From the NCBI GenBank assembly GCA_015680685.1, contig MNCI01025571.1, positions 545,956-573,701 of the forward strand: DNA of 27,746 nt, in the 5' to 3' direction. The notes beneath the pieces are model-generated. The model did not search any database. It worked only from the letters and a program-made list of their open reading frames with translations, and was not told the DNA's origin. The position numbers and the translations under genes were made by a program. The stretch comes from Gnetum montanum. Taxonomy: Eukaryota; Streptophyta; Gnetopsida; Gnetales; Gnetaceae. Shown in pieces: positions 11,301 to 22,367 of this stretch (position 1 is the first letter of the stretch; every line of letters begins with the position of its first letter).

Positions 11301-11749
11301 AGATCTCTAAGGAAGACATGCATGGATACATACACATGCAATGAATTCCATGCATTTTTGTTGAAAGTAAAGGGGGAAAATGTGGACTGACCCTTCAGAA
11401 TGTCAACACAGTTACTATACTAGTCCACAACAACAATGAAAAACAAGTGTGTGCAAAAGAAAGAGGAGAGGCCACCAAACCTAAAGACACCTTGTGGTCA
11501 CTAACTGAGAATCAATAATTTTCTAAAACATGCATGGGAGCATCTGAACCACTTACTAATTCCCAATCTAAGAAAATGACTCTAACTGAAAACCTTAAAA
11601 TGAAACTAATAACTCCTAACCATACACCAAAAGGGAAAGAAAACAAGGACTTGGACGATCAAAACTCAACTACCATCAAGATTACATGGGATAATAATAG
11701 AATAGTTAAATCAATAAAAATGGTAAGTGAACCACCNTTAAAATTTTGA
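8372..11749 (+). pseudogene. decayed gag-protease reading frame of element A
   Basis: A single frame of 1,126 codons with more than 20 stops but no frameshift that I could find. Gag packages element RNA; the protease matures it. Around 9395-9810 lies a retrotransposon gag domain with KLFPRTLVKEVEN, YRSLEPESI and GHGFSSKEQL blocks. A Glu/Ser-rich stretch precedes a zinc knuckle at 10226-10264 (C-x2-C-x3-H-x4-C), the spacing I know from Athila gag. A Pro/Gln/Tyr-rich linker follows. At about 10980-11340 is an aspartic protease-like domain; its active site reads LLDISS (Asp at 11054) where DTG or DSG is expected, so it is damaged. The frame ends just after the N at 11737. The start at 8372 is the first ATG in frame. 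Confidence 0.85.
10226..10264 (+). other. zinc-knuckle motif in the decayed gag
   Basis: The codons read C-K-M-C-Q-Y-E-H-P-K-G-C-C, that is C-x2-C-x3-H-x4-C to the last Cys. All four ligands are intact although the frame has stops on both sides. Confidence 0.7.
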
Positions 11750-13139
11750 CATTTTCTAATATCTCTTTCAATTCTTTAATGCTTTTCATTCTTTTAACAT
11801 TATTCATTCTTTACACTTTTCCACAATTCTTACTATCTTTTCCATTTCTTTTATACTTTGTTTGAAACCCTTTGTAAATAATTTTTATTACTAATAAGAC
11901 ACATTATAAATAAAGGCAAGATGTAATCCAATAAAGTGAAGATTTCTCTATGTTATCAAGTCATAAGAGACTGATTATTTGAACAGTGAGACCACATCAT
12001 CCATCCATCCATTCCATTAATAAGAGGTTCTTACCATGGCCATAATGACATTCTTTTCCATCGTACAACTAAGAATAAACTCGTGATCATTATGCTTGGA
12101 CAAAAGAGTGAAGAAAAGTGAAAATGAAAAGGGTGTGACATCAAGGGGATTTGTGGATTCTTTTGGATTACTATTGTGAGTACTATCATGTTGCTAAGGT
12201 CATATTATACCCTTGTAGATCTAACGAAAAATGGGAGTAAGAGTAAAATAAGTGCTACCTTGAAAGGTTGACACAAATAAAAAATAAAAAGCACACAAAA
12301 TAAATTTATGGGGGTCCCATTGGAAGGACATGTTACCCATGCTTGAAAATAGGTGGCTCCTTAGAAATCTAGAAAATAAATGAAGTGCCATGAATAAAAC
12401 TCCTCCCTTGGATAGTACGCCAAGTGACAATACTTCTTGAAACATTGATAGTCTTACGATTGTACTTCTAAGAGATGACACGATGCAATGTCACTAGAAT
12501 GTGATCTGGACTTAGTTTGAATCTTGGATAGAAAGGCTAGTGATTCCTTTAACCACTAATAAAACATAAGAATTTTTTATGCCTATGGTAAGACACCTCA
12601 CGTCTTGATTTCTGCAATCCCTTCTAAGTTCGTCTCATCTCACTGTTTGAATAGTCATAACTTGTGGTTTTGTGTAACATAAAGTTATTTTCTCAAATTT
12701 GGTGCTACTAACATGTGTGTTTTGCTAAATAGTTATGTGTTACATTCAACTCCTTAAGCACCTAAGGACACTTTTAGGTGTGGTTATACAAGGGCATTAA
12801 GGGTTGTAGCTTGCTTTAGGGAGGATCCACTTGTATAACTATTGTATCTTATACTTGCCAAGTGATTCCACATCATCTTGAACCTTCCAAAGATCAATAA
12901 ACACTTCTGATATCATTTACACTATCTGTTCTAAACACTTGAAACCATTACCCTTCTTACCCATATGATGAACTTTCATAGCCCGAGATTCCTTCTCTAT
13001 GAACTTCCAATGATGAATTTTTGACAAAAATATGCATATTTCCATTATCCAAGCCCTCTAAGCAACCCTAAAACCTTCCAAATGTCTAAAAGAATTAATT
13101 TCCCCATCAACCATTCATGAAAAATGAAAATTCTAGGTC
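11750..13139 (+). other. non-coding interior of element A
   Basis: Starts with about 130 bases rich in T and C (11755-11880). No reverse transcriptase, RNase H or integrase motif is visible in any frame. Short open stretches on either strand look random. In intact elements of this group pol would stand here, so either pol was deleted or sequence is missing at the N (11737). Confidence 0.6.
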
Positions 13140-13217
13140 TCCGATATGGGGTTCGAACCAATATCGAATTCTTGTTGTTAGGCCCCCAAGATTAGGTCCC
13201 ACAAAACCTATATATAT
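13140..13217 (+). promoter_or_regulatory. promoter-like region before the second reading frame of element A
   Basis: CCTATATATATG (TATA at 13209-13217) is preceded by TCCGATATGGGG and CCAATATCG, the same GATAT-type motifs that fill the U3 part of the related LTRs. Element B keeps a comparable TATA-rich stretch (GTATATATACATG, about 18908-18920) directly after its 5' LTR, where homology to this region begins. This suggests an internal promoter for the downstream frame. Confidence 0.45.
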
Positions 13218-13464
13218 GCGGGAACTTAGAGAGTTTTTCATCATTTTTCATTTGTTTCAAGGGAGATTTTTCAAATTTTCTTTTCCGATCTAAGCTTTAA
13301 CCTCCTAACTTTCCCAAGCCATAACTTGATTGTTATTGCTTCAATTTTTGTGCTTTTTGAACCTATTTGATCATGGAGTGCTCAACTTAGTCATGGAAGA
13401 GTGCTAGCAAGAAGATCTAAGTCAATTTTTAAAAAAATTCTAACACTTAGAAGGTATTTTAAGG

Positions 13465-13765
13465 GTAAGTATGAAGTGAAAAGTTGAAATTTTTAAAAAA
13501 TAACCACACATATTAATGCCAAAACACTCAAATAAAGTTCTTAAGGAATCATAACCATCATCATGAACCATACATAAGAACAAATTAGACAACTATGAAG
13601 GGTTATAAAGAAATTAACACCTATGGGGTTACTTTTTTGCAAAAAGCTTCCTAACTCTGCAATCATAAACTAAGAACTTAATGAAACTAACAGTATGAGT
13701 AAGGTATGAAATTGTTAAGAATAAATGAGAATACCTTAGTAATTTTTAATCCTTACTAATTGTAG
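13465..13765 (+). other. probable leader intron before the second reading frame of element A
   Basis: The donor AAGG/GTAAGT (intron starts 13465) and the acceptor TTGTAG (ends 13765) are good matches to plant splice sites. A branch-point-like TTACTAAT stands about 12 bases before the acceptor. The 301-bp intron would end directly at the ATG at 13766. The donor is degraded in element B. Splicing is inferred, not shown. Confidence 0.45.
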
Positions 13766-16488
13766 ATGGCACCAAAGAGAGGAGCACAAGGAGGACCCTC
13801 ATAGGAAGTGAGCAAATGGCTAAGAGGCCAATGTAGAGGCTGAATCCAAAGGACAAGAATTGGAATATGAGGAGTAGGAAGCCCAATTGTTCAGCATTCA
13901 TCAAGATACTCTTGCTATAGGATGATTGGCCCAAGGAGAGGAAAAGGAACCACAAGTATTAGGACAATGCCTCATGTTGCCACAAGACTACCTTCACGTC
14001 ATCCAAGAAAGATCCATCCTAACCACAGTCATTGTAGAAATGAACTTTGGCCTGCTTATAGAATTTGTTCCTAAAGTGGTAAGGACAAAACTCCGAGCAT
14101 CACCGCTATGGTCTACATTGTCACAGAATGGTGAATGGTACCTTGGAGAAACTTATCAATTTTGGCACAACAAAGAAGAGGGAACTACTATCAACATTAG
14201 AGGAATATCAGTTTCATTCTTGATCAAGGCAATTGCAAAAGCTCTAAATATATCCAATGAATGGGAAAGGTTAGCACATCTGTCCACCTAATTTGATCTT
14301 GAAACAAGAAAGCTATGGCTGAAATGGACTTATGACAAAGAAGATAAGGGCTATAATAAGCTAAATCTGGAAGAAAGAATTTATTTCAAAATTAGCACTT
14401 ATCACCTGTTCCCAACAAAAGGACTCAATCAACCATCCACTTATGCAATTAGAGGAAGTGTGATCTTGATGGGAAAATACAATGCCAACCTTGCACAACT
14501 CTATTTTATGGAAATACAAAGGTGGTTTAAAGAGAGGAAGGTAGGAAAATCAACACTTCCATTCCCTTACATTAATAAGAAGTTGTGCAAGCGAGCTAGA
14601 ATCTTAGGATACACTAATGATGTGTCTAGGAGGGTCCAAAATGCTTCATACACTAATTTGCTCAAACTAGCACCACAAAGGAAAGACCATGGTGAAGAGC
14701 AAGAATAAGAATAAGAACAACAACACCACCAACAACAAAAAGAACAACAATAGCAATAATAAGAGCAACAACAATAACAGGTCCCACTATTGCCGCTATA
14801 AGATTACAAACCATCGAGGAGTCATCTACAATAGATTGTAGAAGCAATCATTTGGGGAATAAGGAAGGAGGCCAATCTTTACAGAGTTATCGATAGTGCT
14901 ATTTAGCCCAAAATTTTAGTCGATCCAGTAAGTAGAAAGATTTTATTATAGTTAGGAGGAGAGGTATAATGGTTAAAACAAATCTTTGGAAACATTGCAT
15001 CGTTTTAAGTGGTGCTTGAGATAGGAGAAGGAGCCACAGTTGTGGTAATGCAGCACTAAGATGCAATAGGAATAGTAAAGGTGATCACCAATCACATCAA
15101 GTAATCTTTCAATGTACCTATTGTACTATCAATGGATCTAATTGGAGCCAAAGATGCTCAAATATTAGCCGGAACCTTGATGACTCCTGATGATCATGAG
15201 AATGTGCTCGATAAACTACTACGAACTGGGTAGGTCATGATAGCACTTTTGAACATCTTGAGTGATGTCACTGTAGTAAAGTCTAAACTCATTAATACTA
15301 AGGGAAAACTGGTCATGGTACAAATAACGGCAGAGCATGCAAAAAATGAAATGCTAAGATTACAAGAAGAGCTTGTAGCCTTGAGAGCTAAAAGAAGATA
15401 TCCCATACAATATATTATACTTGACCAGATAGAATAGTTTAGGATAGGGTACATAAATTACTTGATCAAGTAGAATACACGGATGGCAACAGAGAAGGAG
15501 AAAGTGGTATGGAATGCCTTTGTAGCTAAAGCATAAACATATGCACATGTGAAGGCACTTACTGTAGTTCAAGAAGAAAATGAACAACTTGCTATTGATA
15601 ACATGAGGTTGACCATGGTTCAAAAGTAGAAAAGCATCTTAGAAGAGAGCATCCACCAATTGAGAGAATAGTTGGTAAGGGTTAACCAAGACATGAGCTA
15701 CATCGCAAGAGAAAATAGAATCCTCTTTATGGAGGAGTTACACGCCATTCATCAAAAGTTAGCCATTAAAATAAGCGCATGGCAAAATGAGGCAAAGAAA
15801 CATGAGAGGGTCAAGAAACACTTCTAAGATTCAGTGGGCATGTACAAGAAACTTAACGAGAAAGAAATCTAGATGACAAAGGCTAGAATTAGCACAATTT
15901 CAACACAAAATACTAACTACCAACCCATCTTGGATAGTTATGCCCTTGTCCACCAAGAAAAAGTAAAAAATAAATACCTACAGATAGAGGACCTAAAAGA
16001 GTACATGGGGTTAGCTAACCTTCATTATGCTAACTTGGCCATGTTGATAGCAAGTAGGCCCAAGAATGAGTTGGAACAACAAGTAGTGGCCACATATTCT
16101 TTATACAAAAAAGAGTTTATAGATCGTAAAGATGCCTTACAGAAACTTCAAGTAGCAAACTCTAAACTGGAATCAGTAAATGTTCGTAGCAAACTTGGCC
16201 AAAAGATTATCAAACTACCATGAATTAAGAGAGAAGGCCAGAGTGTTCGAAGAGGAGAGAAGGTAGTACGTAGCTTGATATGTTAAAGCAAATCAAATGT
16301 TTCTATAGTTGCCATGCCCATGGGACATGCTAATTTCATCAAACATTGGTTCATCAGCATGGACAGTTCACGATCCTAGAACGAAAGAAGAAAAGCTTCA
16401 GGCGCTCCTGAATCAGTACAAATTTCAAAAGCACGATGATAAGGGGAAGCAACCAATGGAAGAGCCACCACCACTTGGAACCACATAA
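13766..16488 (+). pseudogene. second reading frame of element A: globular plus coiled-coil protein of unknown function
   Basis: About 907 codons from MAPKRG to a TAA at 16486. Frame 2 is lost within the first 100 bases, then frame 3 runs from about 13850 to 16200 interrupted only by stops, and frame 1 carries the C-terminus. Parts: a globular N-terminal domain (13926-14705, with FGLLIEFVPKV, KAIAKALNI, YFKISTYHLFPTKG and LCKRARILGY blocks), a Gln-rich linker coded by CAA repeats (14697-14780), a conserved middle part, a long heptad-like coiled coil (about 15230-16290) and a C-terminal WTVHDPRTKEEKLQ block. Element B carries a homologue. The N-terminal part faintly recalls the putative plant transposon protein domain found in some gypsy elements; I do not recognise the rest. 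Position between pol and the 3' LTR matches extra frames of other Athila or Tat elements. Confidence 0.75.
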
Positions 16489-16687
16489 GGCTACATCAAG
16501 CTTCGCCAAATTTTGTTCTTTTTGTTAAACTTGTTATGTCATGATTTGTGTCAATTTTGTAAGACATAATTGCGACATAAAGAGTCTTGTAAATAGTGTC
16601 ATGTAAATCTAGCTCCCAATTTTGTAAGGAACTCCATCCTCATTTTGTTTTAACTTAAGGATGAGCTTTTAGTCAATTGTGGGGATA
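16489..16687 (+). other. 3' leader of LTR in element A with purine tract
   Basis: Non-coding stretch between the second reading frame and the 3' LTR. GTGGGGATA just before 16688 is the likely plus-strand primer site; element B has GTGAGGGTA at the same place. Confidence 0.6.
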
Positions 16688-17585
16688 TGATAAATTGATT
16701 TTTAGTTGACTACAATATTAGGTATCTGATATTGAATTCTCGATATCGAGGCACAAGCTACAATGTTACATATCCGATATCACGGATGCATGTGGGCCTA
16801 TAAATATGACACTTAAGTGCATGGTCCAGGAACAGTTTCATTCCAAACTTAGCAAAATTTTGTTAGTTTGTTTTCTCGATTTTAACACTTAGCACTTAGG
16901 AGTGTATGCCCACAGTGTGATGTTTAGTAATTGAACAGAGTCTTCATTTGAGTGGAATGTACTTGGACATCTTTCATGCATGGAAATAAAGATCAAGATT
17001 ACTTTGCATCATTGTAGCATCACTTAGTTTCTTTACTGTTTACACTTGGAATAATTTTCCTGCTTTGACTTAGCTTAATGTTTACTATTTTCTCTAGTTA
17101 TTGATTTACTTTCTATGCACTTTATCATTATTATTGTTAAGCGGAATGAGTATGATTAATCTCGAGCACTTAAGTGTAGTTGCTTGGTAATCCAGTAGTA
17201 CTATTACTTGGTACACCCAGTAGTGAGGTAGTTGGTAACCCTAGTAGTAGTTGCATGAAGTTCAAGGTGTGAATGGAAGGTCAAGACCGAATGCTCATCA
17301 CATAGGCTAAATTAGATTTGTTTACTATCACTTAGATTTAAGAACCATTCCATTTACTTTATGTTTACTAGGAGGAATATGGCCCATACAACATCAGTAT
17401 CATACACCTCACTATGAGTTAAACCATACGTATCGATTTTACTAGCTCACGTGGGAAGATAATGATCACAAACTCTAACCAATTATTAGCATAATTACAT
17501 TACCTTATCCATGGGACTCAACCAGGCTACACGTGAACACTCGTATCTTGTATGGTTGGGTGTTGGGCTACTCCACTGCTCATCA
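16688..17585 (+). mobile_element. element A 3' LTR, complete
   Basis: 898 bp, TGATAAATTG to GCTCATCA. TATAAATA at 16799-16806 and AATAAA at 16985-16990 match the 5' LTR in position. It is followed by the ATCCA duplication at 17586-17590. Confidence 0.92.
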
Positions 17586-17590
17586 ATCCA

Positions 17591-18028
17591 TATGTGAAAC
17601 AACATGATGCATTGCTACATGGTTGCAAATGCTCAAATATAAAAATACTTATGTGCTTGACCTAGTGGTTTGAAATTAGTGAATAGTGAGATATGTGATA
17701 ATAATTTTAAAACAATGGTGATTGTTGTGGATAAATATCTATATTTACCACCTTTGTCCCATGTTCCTCATTTAGCATGATGAAGAACTTGGTAAGATTA
17801 TCTTATACCCATAGCATATGATGCTTTTTGGTTACTTGTAAGCACTATGTTAAGCATTGGTTCCTGGTTTTTGGGAGATCATAATAGTGACTTTAAGCAT
17901 GGATTACATGTTTTTTATTGTGACTTCAAGTAGGAAGCATGCATTATTCAATTATGACTTCAAGTATGAAGCACAAATTTATATCATGCCTTTAAGAACA
18001 AAGCATGAACATTATTTAGAAGGGAGGG
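17591..18028. other. host spacer between elements A and B with imperfect short repeats
   Basis: From about 17886 to 18020 a unit of some 33 bp recurs: TGACTTTAAGCATG, TGACTTCAAGTAGGAAGCATG, TGACTTCAAGTATGAAGC, TGCCTTTAAGAACAAAGCATG. The rest has no recognisable feature. GAGGG at 18024-18028 is the probable left target duplication of element B. Confidence 0.6.
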
Positions 18029-18876
18029 TGATAAAGTCAATTTTTGTTGCACTATGATATTATAGCAATGATGTCATAGATACGATGTCGTGGTACATGC
18101 TATGTCATCATTGAGATGATGTCTCAGGATGTGTGTAGCCCTCTAAATACTAGCACTTGGGTGCATAATCCATAACTTTTCCATTGCACCCTTAGTAGAA
18201 CTCTTACAGTTTGTTTTCATAGTTAGTTATAGGGTGAATGCCTGCAATGTGATGCTTAGCAATTTTTTCGGAATCTTTATTTATGTGAAATGTACTTAGG
18301 CATAGTTCATGATTGAAATTGAGATTGTTTCTCATCATTGCAGCATCCACTTAGTTTTACCATTTTACATAGATTAATTTTCATGTTTACTTAGTTAACT
18401 CTTTATATTTTCAAAGTACTTTACTTTCCTTTGTTTTTTAGTAAAGCAGAATGAGTGTAATCACTTGGTAATCCTAGTAGTGTTATTACTTGGTTCACCC
18501 AGTAGCATAACCCTTGGTAATCCAGTAATGGTTACATGAGCCCAAGGCGTGTATAGTAAACTAGAACCAAATGCTCATCACTGTAGGCTAGAATAGATTT
18601 ACATTCTTGTCATTACTTAGACTTAGCATTTCACTTCATTTTTATTATGTTCATGCTTAGGAGTAAAATGTGCCTGATAACATCAGTTAATCATACACCT
18701 TGCTAAGAGCTAAACCATACACTTGTACTTAACTAGCTTAAAGTGGGAAGATAATGATTATGAACCTAATATCAACCCTTAGCATAATAACATTGTCCAT
18801 CTATGGATTAAGATTTGGTCATGTATGAGCACTTGTGACTTGTATGGTAGATTGTTGAATGCTCCACTACTCATCA
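18029..18876 (+). mobile_element. element B 5' LTR
   Basis: 848 bp. The U3 part contains TGATGTCATAGATACGATGTCG-type motifs; the TATA box is degraded to CTCTAAATAC at 18141-18150. The next bases, TTGGATCTACGATG, stand where the primer-binding site should be but match that of element D only at the first bases. Confidence 0.85.
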
Positions 18877-19464
18877 TTGGATCTACGATGTCATGCATAT
18901 AAAAATGGTATATATACATGTGGGAGTTAGTGAATTTTTTTATTCCTCTCATTTGTAGCAAGAGAATTTTTTGCAATTTTCCTCAGCGCTCTTGCACACT
19001 AACTTCCTAAGGCCATAAATTTGTCTTCGTAGCTCTAATTTTCAAAATTCTTGAACCTTGTTGATCTAAGAGCATTCAACTTAGTCATGGGGGGTGCACT
19101 ACGCTAACATTAGGAAATTTGAGCCAAAATTTTTCTAATGCTTGGAAGATAGTATAAGTGTATGTATAAGGAAACAATGAAGATATCATCATGAATCGAT
19201 CAAACTCAAGCCAAATAACTTAATGAATTATTTTGGTTGACCATTCTAAGTATTATAAGACATAACAAGCAAGAAAATGATAACTGTGGAAGGCCATACA
19301 TGTCTAATAATATAACACTTAAGGGGTTACTTTTTTAAAAAAATTTCTAACTCTACAATCATAATAAAATAGGAACTTGATCTAACCAAGAAGATGGGAA
19401 GGATAAAGAACCGTTAAGCACCAATTTAAACACCCTAATAATTTCAAACTTTTGATGATTGCAA
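18877..19464 (+). other. element B leader
   Basis: Homologous to 13205-13765 of element A: TATA-rich start, CAACTTAGTCATGG and GGGGTTACTTTTTT blocks in the same order. It therefore keeps the promoter-like and leader region of the second reading frame. The intron donor of element A is not conserved here. Confidence 0.6.
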
Positions 19465-22165
19465 ATGGTCCCAAAGAAACCAATAGCTTAAGGACCTTCC
19501 CAACATGGGATCAAAAGACCAAGAGACCATAGGAGAGGCCAAGTAGGAGAACAAAATCCTTAAGTAGAACATGTAGAGTAGGAGGCCCAATCATATAGCA
19601 TCTATCAACAAACTGTTGTTATTGAGCACTCAACCCAAGGAGAGGCAAAAGTTCCACCAGCACTTGAACAAGAACAACACCTCATGCTATCTCCAAAATG
19701 CCTCTAGGCCATACAAGAAAAATGCATCATGCCTACATTATCCAACAGTAGTGAATAGTATCGAGGAGAAACTTACCAATTCTAGTAGAAGAAACAGGTC
19801 GATGCAAGAATACGAATTGAAGGAGTCTCTATGCCATACTTAGTAGAAGCAATCACAAAGGCCCTAAACATTCCAAATGAAGGGGAAAATGTGACACAAA
19901 TTTTGAAACATTAAACACTAATGCTAAGAGGCTATGGTTGCAAAGGGCATATGGAAAAGAAGACAAGGACTACAGTGATCTCTTAGCAGAAGAGAAGATA
20001 TATTTCAAGATTAGAACCTATCAGTTGTTTCCAACAAAAAATATCAATAGAATATCCACATATGTAGCCATAGGAAGTGAAATTTTGATGGTAAAATTTA
20101 ATGCCAACATTGTGCATCTATTCTTCTTTGAAATCTAGAGGCAGTTCATAGAGAAGAAGGTAGGGAAGCCAACATTTCCATTTTCTTGCCTCATCAAGAA
20201 GTTGTGCAAGCGAGCTAGAATCCTAGGGTACAGTAATGATGTCCCTACGAAGGCCCAAAATGCTTCATATGTAGAAATTTTTAAGCCAGTGCCACCAAAG
20301 AAAGATCAACTGGATAAGCCAACAAGCACCGAGGGAGCGGCAGGTACCACCCTTACTAGTAGCATTCTAGCTACCAGTCAGCAACAAGCAAGATCTAGTA
20401 GCTAGCCATAAGTTGAACAGTAGCAGCAATGACAAGAAGTATCGTCGTCGCCGTCATAGGATTACAGACCGTCTATGAGCCACATACAACAAATTGTAGA
20501 GACAATAAGTTGGTGAACAAGGGAAGAGGCCAATTTTTATAAAGTATAGGAGAGCTCTATAAGGCCCACAATCTCCATAGATTTAGCTGGTGGGCAAGTA
20601 TCATTCCATATAGTAGAAAAGGATGACTGGGCACAAAGGATTTCTAAGAATGCTACATCGTTCCAAGTAATGATTGAAAGTAGTAAAGGTGCCACTATTA
20701 TGGTCATGAAACACCAAGATTTAGTAGGAGTCATAGAAGTCATCATTGACCACATAAAAGAATCCTTCCACATACTTATTGTGCCATTAGCTGATATCTC
20801 TGGAGCATAGGATGCTCAAATGCTTGTTGAAACCTCAATGACTCCTCCAAAACATGAAGACATTCTAGACGGACTGTTGCAGATGGGCCAAGTAATACAA
20901 AATATTTTTGATATCCCAAGCAACATCACTTCAGTTTAGTTTGATTTAATAGCCACAAGGGGAAAGTTGATCATGGCAGAGACTCAAGCAGAACATGTAG
21001 AAAATGAAGTGCAGCAGTTATAGGTAGAATTAGCCAATCTGAGAGCTAAAAAGAGGTGCCCTACACAGTTAATAGCACCTAACCAACTTGAACGATTTAG
21101 AATAGACCATGTGAGGCAACTAATTATCCACAACATGATAATGAAGAGGTAGAAGGAGAAGGTAGTGTGGGACACATCAATGGTAGAACCCCAAACGTAT
21201 GCACATGCCAAAGCATTCAAAACCTTTCAAGAACAGAACAAACAATTAGATACAGATAATACTCAGTTGACAAGTATAGAAAAGTAGAAAAATGCTCTTG
21301 AGGAGAGCATCTAACAATTCCAAGAACAACTAGTTCAAGTTAACCAAAACATGAGTCACTTGGCTTAAGAAAATAGAATCCTATCAATGGAAGAAGTCCA
21401 TGCTATTTGTTAGAAATCTGCAATAGAAATTAGCATATGGCAAAATGAGGCTAAGAAGCATGAAAGGCTCAAAGAACGCTTCAGGGATCAAGTGGGCATG
21501 TATAAGCAAATCAATGAAAAAGAGATATAGATGGCAAAGGGCAAGAATAGTTCTCTTTTTGTGCAAAACCCTATTTGGTAGCCCATTCTAGATAATCTCG
21601 TCCATGTCCACCAAGCCAAGGTGAAAACAAAGACCCATAGATATAGGACCTAAAAAAGTACATGGGGTTAACGAACCTTCGCTATGCTAACTTGGCCATG
21701 TTAATAGCATGCAGGTCTATAAATGAATTAGAGCAGTAGGTAGTAATCATATATGCCCTATATGAAAAGAAGTTTGCTAAAAGAAAAGATGCACTGGAAA
21801 AATTACATGTGGTAAACTCAAAATTAGAAATCATCAAGGCTAGCTACCACAGGCAAAAGAATGTGGTAAGAAACTTGGTACATTGCATGTCAGATTACCA
21901 AGAAGTCTAAAAGACAACTAGAGATTTTGAAGAAAAGAGGTAGTAGTTTGCATCTTGGTAGGTAAAGATCAATAAAATGTTTCCACATCTACCATGCCCA
22001 TCAGGTGTACTGGCTCCATCCAACATTGCTCAACAATCATGGATAGTACATGACCCATAGACAAAAGAATAAAAGCTTTAGGTGCTCCTAAATCAATATC
22101 AATTTTAGAAGCCTAATGAAAAAGGGAAGAAGTTGATGGAAGAGCCTCCATTGCTTGGAACATGA
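19465..22165 (+). pseudogene. second reading frame of element B: coiled-coil protein of unknown function, decayed
   Basis: Homologue of the frame at 13766-16488, starting MVPKKP and ending at TGA 22163-22165, about 900 codons. Frame 1 holds to about 19900, frame 3 from about 19915 to 21630, with a further shift before the C-terminus; many stops. The best-kept block is 19938-20403, with YFKIRTYQLFPTKN and LCKRARILGY as in element A. A Gln/Ser-rich linker follows near 20380-20450, then the coiled coil with RAKKRCP, WQNEAKKHERLKERF and VGMYKQINEKEI. Conserved order and length in two diverged elements show that this was once a real protein gene of the element. Function unknown; the coiled coil suggests oligomerisation. 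Confidence 0.7.
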
Positions 22166-22367
22166 ACTACATCAAGCTACTTTAATTTTTTCTTTTTGTC
22201 TTATCATGTAATTGTGTCAATTTTTGTAGAAACACTACTGTAGCATTCTAAGTTGTGTAAATAGTTAGTAAGTCATGTTAAGTCAAATATACCTCCCAAA
22301 TTTGTAAGGGACTCTATCCTTATTCTATTTTAAGTCGAGGATGAGTTTCCAGTCAGTTGTGAGGGTA

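Larger units (their letters stand above)
7466..17585 (+). mobile_element. element A: Ty3/gypsy (Athila-like) LTR retrotransposon
   Basis: Direct LTRs begin TGATAAA at 7466 and 16688; the 3' LTR ends CTCATCA at 17585. ATCCA stands at 7461-7465 and 17586-17590, a perfect 5-bp target duplication that fixes both ends. Contents in order: 5' LTR (broken by another LTR fragment and an N), decayed gag-protease, a pyrimidine-rich non-coding stretch, a second reading frame with its own promoter-like region, 3' LTR. Gag motifs and the zinc-knuckle spacing fit the Athila lineage. Reverse transcriptase, RNase H and integrase are not visible, but an N at 11737 lies where they would be expected. Confidence 0.88.

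Noticed and set aside
13148-13159. GGTTCGAACC as a tRNA B box
   Set aside because: The word is palindromic, and no A box or acceptor stem fits at the right distance on either strand.
14662-14847. Hydrophobic 61-codon open frame on the - strand that looks like a membrane segment
   Set aside because: It is the reverse of the CAA repeats coding the Gln-rich linker, which gives runs of Val, Leu and Ile.
17857-18057. 66-codon open frame on the + strand
   Set aside because: Runs from the short-repeat spacer into the LTR of element B; no conserved content.
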